A stretch of 64,000 nt of DNA from Leucogyrophana mollusca. Its lineage: Eukaryota > Basidiomycota > Agaricomycetes > Boletales. A program made the translations under genes and the position numbers. Shown in pieces: positions 1 through 10,330 of this stretch (positions are counted from its first letter, which is position 1; every line of letters starts with the position of its first letter). The notes beneath the pieces are model-generated. The model did not search any database and was not told where the DNA came from. It saw only the letters and a program-made list of their open reading frames with translations. The stretch covers positions 1 to 64,000 of the forward strand of contig MU266366.1 in NCBI GenBank assembly GCA_021014945.1. The letters run 5' to 3'.

Positions 1-255
1 GTTTCTGTCATAGCTTCGGGTTCGAGTATAATACATAGGGGAGCTGCGGTAAGAGTCGGTGCCAGCAAATGTCATTGACATTGTTGGTGGGCGTTGTGGA
101 GCAGCTGCGGTGCAAGAGTCATACTTGCTTTGTGCGGCGTGGGATTACGGAGTCCCACATGGGAGATGAAACAGCCTGGGCGCTGCTCGTGACCTCTCCA
201 TATTCGACATCCCACCTGAGATTCCAGTGTACCTTATCCTTGTATATCACCTGCT

Positions 256-978
256 ATGAATATTGTTCGTGTCGATGGAAGATTCCGCTTGAAGGAGAAG
301 CTGGGGAATGGCTCATATGGTGTGTAGTAAGTATATGTCCAGTCGAATGTTCAACCTTACCTTCTGTTGTCAGGCGTTGTATATAGTGCCCGGGATGTCA
401 TCAGCAACCAGGAAGTTGCCATCAAGCTTGTGCCCAGTAGCAACAATCCCTCGTCACTGGAATGCGAATATAGAGTTCTGAAGAAACTCGAAGGCGGTGT
501 TGGATTTCCGCGACCCATCTGGGTTAGTGTTCATTTTGCTTGTTTGAGTGCCAGTACAAGTCAGGCGAAGTCGGCTTAAGCCGTGACTTCTGTGATATCG
601 GCTCCAAGTCAGCCAGGGCAGCTAGTCGGACCGGGCTGAGTCACGCCACTCAGCTACAAAGGAGCGGCTAGCCAGACTGACACTGCAGCCGGTACAAGCC
701 GAAGTCGGCTCTTAGCTAGCCGAGCCGCGGCAACACTACCCCCAATGCTTGGAAACAGTGAGTGCTCACTTCGGTGACTGGCATTATTCACTAATTCATC
801 AACCCTGCCCAGATTCATTACGGAGACCATTGACAACGACAACGCCGTCTTTGATCCATCCATTCCACGACAACTCCCAGCCCCTGTCATTACTGGCGCA
901 TCGGCTGGGCCATCTACCAGCAGGGCCGATGCCAGCGAGGACCTCTTTTCACTCATGGATGCGGCGTTGGCACCCTGA
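256..978 (+). pseudogene. Truncated casein kinase 1-like gene interrupted by a short transposon
   Basis: Exon 1 (256-319) and the exon from 374 join across a 54-bp GT-AG intron to give a kinase start with a glycine-rich loop (LGNGSYGVVYSARD) and the VAIK lysine, typical of CK1-family kinases. After the codons for RPIW the frame runs into a 214-bp element (525-738). Beyond it the frame continues to 757, has a 55-bp intron (758-812), and ends in an exon 813-978 with TGA at 976-978. If the element and one TA copy are ignored, both sides are in one frame. Even so the product would be only about 115 residues and lacks the catalytic loop and most of the C-lobe. An internal deletion therefore predates or accompanies the insertion. 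I treat it as a decayed kinase copy. Confidence 0.6.
525..738 (+). mobile_element. Short TA-flanked non-autonomous element (MITE-like), copy 1
   Basis: The 214-bp sequence begins TAGTGTT and ends AACACTA, giving short inverted ends with a TA dinucleotide at each edge, as expected for a Tc1/mariner-type target duplication. It has no coding capacity. A second copy lies at 16451-16682, nearly identical apart from about 18 bp missing here near the left end. The interior is rich in self-complementary CGGCT/AGCCG words. It sits inside the CK1-like frame and seems to have inserted at a TA there. Confidence 0.7.
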
Positions 979-1562
979 GCACATTACACATTCCCCTCCT
1001 TTGTACCATATGCCACCCCATCCTGATTGTATATATTAGCCACTCCCCGGCCTGGACTCTTCAGACTACGTTCACACTGTCCCGTGTTACTTGCTACTAG
1101 AATTTTGTTCGATGCTATTGATGCTTGCGCTCCAACTGTATTGCGTGAACGCGTGTCGATATTCACCGATTGCCAGTTAAATTGCATGAGATAAAATCCT
1201 TATAATATCTACTTAGTGCAAGCAGCGTGCCATCTGCCTCGCACGCCTCTCATAGCTGTGGACTTACACGCGGCGAACGGGTATTTCTATACTCAGAGCA
1301 CACTCCGACTCACTCGAAGACGAAGAATTTTCTTACAAGCAAATTAACATTACAAATTTGGGTGTGTACCAGAGAAGAGGGATGTAGTCGTTCCGTTCCT
1401 CCGTTAGCGCAAGTCGTGATCAGGTGTAGCTCAGACTAACTTTTGAACTCCCCTTGCAGCCTACGTCCTCGTCTACAACATGCTGAAAAGAACAAACAAA
1501 AATCGATCACGCGTGTCATTCACGATGTCGCTCTCCGGCACTTCTCTTTACGAGCGGCTTAC
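979..1562. other. No recognisable gene
   Basis: Only short, overlapping open frames on both strands. I see no splice-consistent protein, repeat or RNA gene before the duplicated block that starts near 1563. Confidence 0.5.
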
Positions 1563-1844
1563 GATGCCTCTAGCTCGAATAAAACAACATCCGACTCAGA
1601 AACAAACGGTGCATTCTTCCTACTACCAGCACTTTGTACGTCAAACAACATCAACGTCTGAGAAAAGTATTCATGTCCTAGATGCAGAACGAAAGGAACG
1701 ATGCGAATCGAAGCGGAAACTCGAGCGATATCAATTTCCACCGCCATTGCAATCACAATAGAAGCCTGTAAACTTCAATGAGCCCTCGAGGGATACTGGT
1801 GTCCGACATCACTTACCTTCCGTCTGCAGTCTCAAGACAGTAGT

Positions 1845-2324
1845 TCATCCCTTGATCGCGGCCTCAATTGCGATGTTTCCGAGAGCACCACCGCTGGGGT
1901 TCCACGGCCCATTGCTCACAATGTACCCTCCAGCCTTATTCACGTCCCGGACTTCGAAGTTATTGGTATGTGAACCCCACGGGCAGTTCCAGTACAAAGT
2001 GCAAATTTTGGTTTCGTCGTCATAAAGGTCAATAGTGCCCTCGGTTCCGGAGGCAGCATCAGAGCGACCGCAGGACGAAACTGAGTGCTCCGAGCCCGCA
2101 GGAATGACGATCTGGTCGACTGTGTCCGCGGAGATCTCGTCATCTTTGTTGCCATTCTTATAGAACTTTCCCCTGTCGAAGTCGCAAACCGTCATCAGCG
2201 AGTATCTGGCTGCTCGAGACACTGGTACGTACCAACTGAGGCTGGCATTCTGGATCATGATCGGGCGACTTCTGAAGGAGTTTGTGATATCAAGGACCAC
2301 CCACTGTGCGTATGCTTCTGGCAT
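1845..2324 (-). CDS. Aegerolysin family protein, copy 1
   Basis: Aegerolysins are small beta-sandwich proteins that bind specific membrane lipids. Some act as the lipid-binding half of two-component pore-forming complexes with a MACPF partner. Two exons (2233-2324 and 1845-2172) separated by a 60-bp GT-AG intron (2173-2232) give 139 residues, the usual family length. Family motifs are present: SCGRSD, EGTIDLYDD, CTLYWNCPWG, and a C-terminal GGALG near the end. The intron has no stop and is a multiple of three, so an unspliced reading gives a 159-residue frame with a 20-residue insert that breaks a conserved segment. The spliced form is preferred. No MACPF partner gene is visible in the window. 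A near-identical paralogue lies at 12718-13197. There is no signal peptide, as usual for the family. Confidence 0.9.
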   Translation of the reverse strand: MPEAYAQWVVLDITNSFRSRPIMIQNASLSWYVPVSRAARYSLMTVCDFDRGKFYKNGNKDDEISADTVDQIVIPAGSEHSVSSCGRSDAASGTEGTIDLYDDETKICTLYWNCPWGSHTNNFEVRDVNKAGGYIVSNGPWNPSGGALGNIAIEAAIKG

Positions 2325-2421
2325 TATGAGTGAGAGAGGCTGGTGAGGATGGAAAGAAGTGTTTGTTCGATGGTAGAATTTGGGAAAAGGTGTTGGTGTT
2401 GAGTTGAGTCATTCGTAAAGG

Positions 2422-2429
2422 CTTTTATA
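2422..2429 (-). promoter_or_regulatory. TATA box of aegerolysin copy 1
   Basis: TATAAAAG on the minus strand, 98 nt upstream of the start codon. The same word is kept at the same distance in copy 2, supporting it as the core promoter. Confidence 0.6.
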
Positions 2430-3354
2430 CCGTCCATCAAGATCCACCAACCACTCTCAATGGCGAACCTTGATCACCAGCATTAAAATCAAGGTTTCGG
2501 CTCGAGCAAGCATGGGGTGCGGTGCTGCCGTGTGCAGGGTGGTCGTATGTTGCTTGCGCCGTGTTGATTAAGGTCAATGCAATGTTGCCTTGTAATGTAT
2601 TGCCATTCATTCACACTTTTGCTGATCTCCATTCAGGTCGTTGGAATAGATCTGCTACCGGAGATCAGCGACGCGGCCGGCGCCTGTGAACCCTGTGCGA
2701 GGTGAGAAGCAATAACATCTCAATGTCATGGACGTCGCGGCTCAATTCACACAGTTTCTATGTGTCACCCCGGTATACGGAGTGCTCGTCATGTTCACTA
2801 CAGCCATCGAGCTACGGAAATCATTTCAAGGTCTGCCACGCGCCGCATCGAGCCAAGCGACTTTTACAGAAGCACTTAAAGCTCAAGGCTCGCCTTCTAG
2901 TCAAAAGGGGCAGCCCCTCACTCGTAAATCAGCATAGATTCCTTTACGTGCAGTGCCTACCCCGGACTTCACTAGATTTGCAAATTGTATCAATCCCCCT
3001 GTCGAACACTGTTCGCTTCTCACTTCGTGTAGGAGATTCAATGTCCCCTCGTTCCCCACGCACCACGGCACGTACCGTAAGTCGCGTTGCTTCTGGTCGG
3101 TGGGCTGAATGGTCTATGTCAGCTCCGCCCGACGGCGTTTGAAATAAAACTCGATGTAGAGCTAGGTTTGCGATGTTCCACATGGAACGTCAAATACGAT
3201 GTGCTTCCATGCACCTTGTCTGCGCCATGGGAGCCTGTAGTCCCCTGTTGCTCTTCCGAAGCTACTCGGGTCTCGATACAACAACCGTGATCACTCGGTC
3301 GGAGTTAAAATCACGCCCCAGCATCACGCTTTCGCGCTGGCCGCAGGGCAACAC

Positions 3355-3549
3355 GGTCGCTCTGATGCTGCCGCCGGAACCGAGAGCACTATTGACCTCT
3401 ATGACGACACAACCAAAGTTTGCACTTTGTACTGGAACTGCCCGTGGGGTTCACCTACCAACAACTTTGAAGTCCGGAACGTGAATAAGGCCGGAGGGCA
3501 CATTGTGAGCAATGGGTCGTGGAACGTGAGCGGTGGTGCTCTCGGAGGT
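3355..3549 (+). pseudogene. Aegerolysin remnant (C-terminal half only)
   Basis: On the plus strand, opposite to the two full copies, about 65 codons match the middle and C-terminal part of the aegerolysins (from the GRSD motif through the LYWNCPWG segment to GGALG). The conserved cysteine before GRSD is replaced. The N-terminal half is missing and the last residues of the family are lost after GGALG. It abuts the end of duplicated block A, so it is probably debris of the same rearrangement. It cannot encode a full aegerolysin fold. Confidence 0.75.
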
Positions 3550-3600
3550 AGACACTTTTCTCTGACGTTGATGTTGTTTGCACGTACAAAGTGCTAGTAA

Positions 3601-4550
3601 GATGACTCCCATTCCTCACCCCCTCACCCTCTCACTACCACTCAGCCTTACGAGCGACACTCCTCGCCTGAGACACATCCACAACCTCAGGGTCATCTGC
3701 ATCATCCCGAAACCCCGCATCCACCACGACTACCGATACTCGCGCTACTCAATGTCGTCCAAGCGCCTGGGTCACGCGCTAGCGTCATGAGCGCGTCCAT
3801 GGGAGGGAAGAATATCCCACCCGTGCCAAGTTTCTCCCCTGATAGGGCAAGTTTCGATGGCAGGCCGGGCTTCGACAGCTTCGACCCATAGGTTAAACAA
3901 GGATCTGTACGCATGGGTCTTGAGGTAGAGATACCGAACTGGGGTACGCTTCCCCCCACGCGCGAAAAGTCGCAGCGAAAAATAAGTCAAGATTCCCACG
4001 AACTTCGAATGACGAAGACCTGTATCTGAGATCAGCATACAGCAAGATGAAACATACGCCTTCGATAGCAGAGTGTAGGGGTGACGCAGGAACGGAGACG
4101 AGGGAGAGAGTGAAGGGTATACCAGAAGAGCTAGAGAATCAGATCGGCGCCATCCGAGTCGCCCACTAGGCGCAGGGTTTCTGGTTTGGCGCCGACGGAG
4201 AGGACGTGTTCCGCGGCCGCGATAAGTTCGTTCAGTTGGATTGGAAAACCTGCAGAAGCCGCTCTTAGCGGGAGTTCGAAACCAGCCACCCGCCATCAGT
4301 GCCATCGGTCATCACTATCTCACAGCCGCCGTCTATCCCGGGCGAGAAAGGGATAAGCGGAGTTCCTACTGAAATGACATTCACACCCGAGAAGCCGGAG
4401 GACTCGCTTGTTGAGGTAGACCGTCCCAGGAAATCCAGTGATACGAGTAGCACCAGCGAGAGCGAGGACAGTGACTTGGAGGCAGAAACTCGTTGGCAGA
4501 TCATGGGGGTCGTACGTGACCTGGGTCATGCAGGCCAAAGGTTTCCCTGA
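3601..4550 (+). other. Coding-like but unresolved segment
   Basis: Two open stretches look protein-like without a recognisable family. One is 3601-3891: 96 codons, no ATG at the start, rich in Ser/Pro/His, ending in a Phe/Asp-rich stretch. The other is 4269-4550: 93 codons, acidic and Ser/Thr-rich, with a final Trp-containing segment before a possible donor. Short open pieces lie between them with stops in every frame unless several introns are assumed. It may be the 3' part of a decayed multi-exon gene. I assign no function. Confidence 0.25.
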
Positions 4551-6439
4551 TGCGCAAGAGGTTGGGAAGGGGAGACAAAGACCCTGTACGTGCCCACGAT
4601 GTTAGCGAAACAGCGTATATGTGGGCCACCGCACATTCACCAGGAGGTAGTGTTTTCGGCTACAATATTGGTTGTCCCGGGGAACCTGTTGTTCCTCGTG
4701 AACGTATCGTCAGTGTCAATTGCCTCGTCGGTATCGTACAAACTGAGCTCGGAAACGACGTCATCCGTCTCGCACTCTTCGAGCATGTTGGAGGGCATAC
4801 ATGAATGACACGAACGATCGGTTTTCGTTCGTCGAGAACGAGGGCTACCAGGGGAGTTCAAAAGTTTAGCCAGAGTTACACTTGTAATTACAAGTGATCA
4901 CGACTTGTGCAATGGAGGAACGGCACGACTACATCCTTCTCTTGCAGTGCATGTTCAGTTGAAGAAATGCGAAGTTTACCGGGCAAAGTTGGAATCAGTA
5001 TAATCGACCAGCAAAACGACTCGAGGCTAGCCGATGTCTAGAGTAAGCCCAGTCAGCGATTGTTGAGTAACTTGAAGTGGGTAGAGACTGGCGCAGATAC
5101 AGAGGGGCCGCAAGAGCTGAAGGTCGCGACTATGAGAATAGCCTATCGAGGACATCGGCTGTCACGTCCAAGATAGTGGTGCTGCCACTGGCACTGATCG
5201 AGATCATTGTCGACAACGAGCATGTACGATTTTCAAACCCCGTGACTGCGGAGCTTTCCATGCACGCTCACGTAAACTTCCTTCCTCCCTCTCACCACAA
5301 TTTCTCGCATTGAAGCCAGCAACCCCCCTTGTACTCGACAGCGCACACTGGTATCTTTACGAACGCCGACATAGGCTAGCAGGCGTCCCTTGGTGGCGGG
5401 TGTTATCAGCCGGTATGCGAATGAGCGTCTGGAGTCGGCGAAGGATAGTCATCGGGGAGAGATTGGCAAGGGACAAGTGCGTGGTTCGCAGGGTATGGTG
5501 TGTGTATTGGTGCCGATTGGGGACGTAGGTGCACCGGCTTCCGTCGGCTTCCAAGAGACACAGGTCCTCCAATATGCAGATGGTCATCGAGGGCTCCAGT
5601 CGCACTCCAAGTCACGCACTACAACGATCCACGGTTCCCCTTCTTCCCCTTCGCCGGCGCATGTTTTCGTGGCCGTATCTTGGCAGCGGGCTGGATAGCG
5701 TCGAGGAAGAGGATGTTAGCGGGGATAGCAGGAGGTGCATATATGCGGACGGGTGTGCATGTATGCGTGCATTCTTGCTCTTCCAGCGTTGTTCTCCCTG
5801 AGACTCCCAGGTACCTCCGGAGTGTAATTGTTTGCTTCAGGGATGTCGTCGTTCAATGTGTCGTTCGCGTTCTCTGGTTTTGCTGTTTTCGATCTGTGGT
5901 ATGTATCCCTACACCTTGAACTGATCACTGACGATTTTCCTTCCTTTTCTTCCTCCATTTCCTTTTCACGTCCATTTCATGCTCTACTCCCGACTGAACA
6001 TCACATGCGACGCATATTCTATATACGCTTGTCTGGACATATTCAATGCGCGTTTTGGCCGCATATACTCGGTACTCGCTCACACTTGAACACACACGAC
6101 GCGCCCAAATTCGGACACATACGATACACGCGAAAACGTGGATGCACGATCACGATCATAGCGGATCCCTGATAACGAAAGTCGGTCTCACTGAAATGCA
6201 CGCGCCTCCCGCGGACCTGCGGTGCTGCGTCAAGTTCGAGGTGCGTTTCGAGGGCTGCGAGACGCTGATTAGGTGGGTCTTTTTTTTGCGTTCCTCGTTC
6301 TTGCCTTTTTCGTCTTCGAAAGGGTGGAGGGAGATATCAGGTATTCGTCGCAACTCCCGCCCGCCTTTCTTATGTGGTTCTTGAGCTTTTTTCTGTCTTG
6401 TTTTTGTGGGAGACTTTACGTTCTTGAACTCTCGCGGGT
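4551..6439. other. No confident gene
   Basis: A minus-strand frame at 5406-5615 (Pro/His-rich, 69 codons) and an acidic minus frame at 4637-4861 stay open, but neither shows a domain or a convincing splice partner. The rest is overlapping short frames and pyrimidine-rich DNA. Confidence 0.4.
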
Positions 6440-7460
6440 TGCGCACTGGACACCTTTTTGGCGCTCGCCCGTTAGATTGAGGGTGTTCTGGACGCTCGCT
6501 GGTCGGGTGATAGAACACTTGCTCACTTGGTGTTCGAACACTTGTCGTCTGGTAATCACCCGCTCGCCGATTTACTGTATCAAACATGGGTCGACTTTGG
6601 TGTCTGGGCGCTCGTCGATTGGTACCGGGGCCTGGGTCGTTGAGAGCTGACCGACTTGCTATTTAAATACTTGCTGCTTGTGTCTTCAGCCGATCACCCA
6701 CTTGCTGTTGCTGTTCGAATCCTCGCCGGTTAGAGTGCCTGGGTGTTTTGGCGCTCGTCGTCCGAACGGGTGTTTGCACACAGAAGGGGCGGTTCTGCAT
6801 TTGTGACGTCTGGTGCCCGCACGGCCATCAGTAGGACGCCTGGCGTCTCTTCGATGACGTTGGCTGTTGGCTGAAAGGGCACGAGCGGGGTGTTGCGTGC
6901 TTGTGGCACTGAGGCACTCATTGACTTGACTGTTTGATCCCCGTCGTTGAGGCTGGCCCTTGTTGGCGGGGGTTCGATGAATGTCGAATCGTTTCACGAA
7001 GCGTTTCGTTCCTCTCGGGCTCGTGTGTTTATGGATTCATCGCTTGGGGGTGCTATGAGCACGCATCAAATGGGTTTTCAATCACTCGTTAACTCAGGTG
7101 TTCACCTGCTCATTGTTTCGGCCACTGGGTGATTATAGTGTTTGAGTGCTCGTTGATTAGGGTTCCCGAACACCATTGACTTGCCCTTTTAATACTGTTC
7201 GACTGCACTTGTTTGCGCGGGCAGCTGAACATACGTCGATGAAGCTTTGCATCCACAAAGTCGGTATTTTCCTGGTCGAGTGGGGCCTGATTGATTGTCG
7301 CAATGGTGTTCACACACTCTGTGTCTGGGGTATCCGAATCCTCTTCGAGTGTTTGGTCTGCTTGAGCACTCATGGGGTGGAGCTTCATCACACATTGATT
7401 TGGTGCTTCAGTGCTCGTCGAGTAGGGTGTTTTAACGCTCGTCGGTTGATCTCGATCACC
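6440..7460 (+). repeat. Degenerate short repeats, G/T-rich
   Basis: Variants of one phrase recur with irregular spacing: GCTCGTCGATTGG-, CTCGTTGATTAGGGTT-, GCTCGTCGAGTAGGGTGTT-, CTTGCTCACTTGGTGTTCGAACAC-. They look like a strongly diverged minisatellite with a unit near 20-30 bp. No open frame spans it convincingly. Period and copy number need a repeat finder. Confidence 0.45.
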
Positions 7461-7882
7461 TCCCTTTTCCTCTTTCTGCCTCTTCCCTTGTACTATATTC
7501 CGCGACTTTTTCACCCGTTCCTTTCTGATCTTCAAGTCGAACCCGCCGTCCAGCGCTCACTGACCCTTACACCCAACCCCACAGCTTCCTCTCTTTCCTC
7601 CTTCCCCAAACGCCCGAGGCAACCACCCATGTCCTCGCACAGGGTGGAGCACCACCATAACCGAATACCTAACCACACCCGCTGTCTCCACTCGAAGACC
7701 GCCACGTCTTCCCATCACACTGCCGCGAGCCGTTCTCCCCAACTTCCCTCTCCTCGTCATCAAACTCACCACCCGGATCATCGCACTCGCACAACGCCTC
7801 CCACGCGTCCTTTGCCGCTGCTTCTATACCCACAGCCGCATACGCCCCCTCCACGCACACCACGCACACCACGCACACCCCA

Positions 7883-8224
7883 GATCCGCACTTCGCCGGC
7901 CTCCTCGCGAAAACGCGCTCCTACCTCCTCTCCCCGGACTTCGCGGTCGTCCTCGATGCCTCGCTTGACCGTGCGACGGAGGTGCTCACCGAGGGGCTGA
8001 GAGGGCGTGTATTTGTGGACAGTGCGGGGGATGAACTATGGGACTGTTGTGGGTGGTGGCGATGAGGCTAGGGGAGGTGATGCAGGTGAGGATGGGTACA
8101 GCCAGCTGCAGAGGGGGAGCGCGAGGGAGAAGGAGGAAGTGAAGGTCCGTTTAGCGGGTCTGTTACCGGGCCTGGCGAGGTGGAACCACTCGCGTTGAAT
8201 GGGCTACCGAATGAGCTAGTTGAT
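7883..8224 (+). pseudogene. pex3: Peroxin-3 (PEX3) remnant with frameshifts
   Basis: PEX3 is the peroxisomal membrane receptor for PEX19. Here three pieces of its C-terminal region lie in order but in different frames: an FAGLLAKTRSYLLSPDF / LDRATEVLTEGL piece from 7883, then VRLAGLLPGLARW in another frame near 8140-8185, then NGLPNELVD in a third frame ending before a GTGAGT donor at 8225. At least two indels separate them. The domain's N-terminal half and the last residues are not detectable nearby. The open plus frame 7176-8000 runs over this in a different frame and is not the real product. Confidence 0.6.
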
Positions 8225-8671
8225 GTGAGTCTTACATCTGATTAACTGATTGCCTTTCCACTCCCTTCTTTGTCCGCGTCTTTCTCCCAGATTATTTGAT
8301 CGTGCGGACATGTTGGTTCCTTCGGTTTTTCGCACTTTTTTCACTTTTTCTTTCGTCTTCCTTTCGCAGTGTTGGTTATGTCTGCCTCGCTGGGCTGCGG
8401 TGCGCGCCACGCGCCCCGCCCGCTGTAGGCTGGGGTGGCTTCCGCCGGTCGATCGATCGACCTATGTTTTGTTTCCGTGTATCGATCACCTCAACTTTTT
8501 GTCGCTGTTGATCGTCAATCTTGCGGGTTGTTTCCGCCGGTCACGGCCTTTGCCTCCGAGGATCGTTGTGATTTTGCCCCAGTGTAGTGATTCGCAAAAC
8601 CACTGTCTCACCTCCAATATACCCCTCCATCTTCATCCCACCACTCCAGTTTTTTCGACACTAATACTTAT
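8225..8671. other. No recognisable gene
   Basis: Pyrimidine-rich DNA after the PEX3 remnant. No homologous continuation of PEX3 and no other gene seen. Confidence 0.45.
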
Positions 8672-9480
8672 GCCCCTTCAAATACAGAACATCATGGGTA
8701 CGCGAGAGGTCTCGGCACTAGAAGCGATCGTTATCTCGGATTATCAGGATCGTTTTTCGGGGCAGTAGCAAGATCACGGTGGAGGATCAAACTCTGGGAC
8801 AGTGGCGTTGCGTGCTCTAGCTATGTATCGTGTTGTCTTCGTTGCATACTCATACACACTTGCACATCTCTGTGATCATGACTCGAGCGCTACAAATCAC
8901 CTCGACTGCCCGTCGGTGCTGATCAGGAGGACGACACCGTCCGTGCGGTTCATCAGAGCCCATAATACATTATAAATGTTAAATATTAAAGTAGCAAACC
9001 GATAGGCAAGAAATAAATAGGTAAAAAGCCGCAAGAGCACACAAATACACAAATAGCAACCAGAACATCAGAAATTCAAGGAGAGCAGTCATTCGAGGCA
9101 GTGGATCTAAGTACCGTCGAGAGTCGAGACTGGTGGGTAGATTTCAGGCTTCCTCTTCAGCTTGACGTCTGGCGGAACCACAACCACGCTCCACCATGGG
9201 CTCCGATTCGGGCTCTCTCTCTTCGACGGACTGGGCTGGCAGATCCCTAGCCCCGAACTGGATCGTGCTCAGCTCTCCAAGTGACGTGCCCTCCGCCGTC
9301 TTAAGTTCTTGGGCACGGAGGCTGATCACCATGTGAGGACCTGCCGAGACCGCAAATGCGTTGAAGACATCGTTAAGTATAACCATAAATGGGGATCCAT
9401 CTGCATTGGGATTGGGTAATATTACCGGGATGACAATCGCTTGCCAAATCACGTTCCTGGCGAGCTCACTGTGAGTGAAT
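8672..9480. repeat. Inverted duplication, arm 1
   Basis: This stretch, containing the 3' end of the DUF6533 gene and its downstream flank, is recognisable as a reverse-complement copy at 14370-15012. Shared landmarks include the ARNV-IP-VLPN segment, GP-MVISLRA, and the flank word matching GGTCTCGGCACTAGAAGCGATCG. The copies are clearly diverged, with small indels. Confidence 0.65.
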
Positions 9481-10330
9481 GTTACCCTGGGTCTAATAAA
9501 TAATCGACGCACCCGACGAAGTAAATAATTTGGTCCGCAACCAAAGCCTTCACCAGAGGGTTGATTGACCACGCTCCGTGCAGTCGCCTGGCTTCTAGGG
9601 CATGTTTTACAGCGGCAAACAGCGCAAATGCAAGTAAGATCACGTCGAATGACAGTTGCATCATGACGTCAACCACTCCCAATGGTCCAAAGGCGAAAGG
9701 GTCCACCTCCTCTTCCTCCGTGACACTACCAAACGAATTTGGGCCGACAGACAAAACTGGGTCAACGTCCACTCAGCCAAAGGTGGACACTCGAGTGACA
9801 CATTTAAACGCACAATATCTCCCCATGACAGAAAAGTTGAATAACATTCCGGAAATTACCAGCACCACAATCGCCTCGCAGAAAAAGCATACCAGCAGAA
9901 AGGCCAGAAGTTTCTTCGAACGGTTGTACAGTGCATAGACCCGCACGAGAAGAATTGCTGATCATGAGTGATTGATCAACGAGTATAGATGATTTTGAAA
10001 GTCATGGCCTCGCATACCTTGCATTGCTACACTGAACACAGTGTTTAACCATTGACAGACAATATATGTAATTTCGGCTTTTAGAAATGTGTGGTCCCAA
10101 GTCAGACATACTGGATGCTTAGAACACGCAATTAATTGGTGCTTACCTCTGTGTAGTTTGTTTGGGTTAAGCATCAGCGTCACATCCGAGTCATGGACAA
10201 ACGAGGGGGTAATGTAAAGCAAACTTCACTCCTACAACACCAATTCGGTCAGATCATCTTTCGCCTGCAGGGCCACATAAAAAAGTGCGCACTTTCCGAG
10301 TCCAGGTAAGCCGCAAGTTCACTGGTATAT
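9144..10330 (-). CDS. DUF6533-type multi-pass membrane protein
   Basis: Agaricomycete DUF6533 proteins are plasma-membrane-type multi-TM proteins of unknown function. Minus-strand exons read, in order: a GLGKCALFY piece near 10265-10310; a piece to about 10160; a TM exon ITYIVCQWLNTVFSVAMQ ending near 10017; ILLVRVYALYNRSKKLLAFLL (to about 9810); then LSFDVILLAFALFAAVKHA and WSINPLVKALVADQIIYFV (to 9522); then the terminal exon with GPHMVISLRA and an acidic tail ending at 9144. One in-frame TGA lies near 9774-9776 unless a 48-bp GTGTCA...CCCAG intron covers it, so the gene may be intact or freshly broken. The start codon exon is unresolved. Confidence 0.6.

Larger units (their letters stand above)
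1563..3279. repeat. Segmental duplication, block A (aegerolysin unit)
   Basis: This stretch matches 12411-14001 in the same orientation, about 11 kb away. The match covers the 3' flank, the whole aegerolysin gene, its promoter, and roughly 500 bp of apparently non-coding DNA farther upstream (2775-3279 against about 13465-14001). Block A carries roughly 175 bp (about 2598-2775) that block B lacks. The boundaries were placed by eye. Confidence 0.75.

Noticed and set aside
6705..6725. GGTTCGAATCC-like words (for example CTGTTCGAATCC) as tRNA T-loops
   Set aside because: No acceptor or anticodon stems can be paired around them; they belong to the degenerate repeat unit.
7855..7882. Short CACGCACACC tandem as a possible repeat array or CRISPR-like feature
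   Set aside because: Only about three direct units of roughly 10 bp with no spacers; simple local slippage just before the PEX3 fragment.
7176..8000. 274-codon plus-strand open frame
   Set aside because: It spans degenerate repeats and then covers the PEX3 remnant in a different frame; the Ser/Pro/Arg/Thr-rich translation has no family signature.
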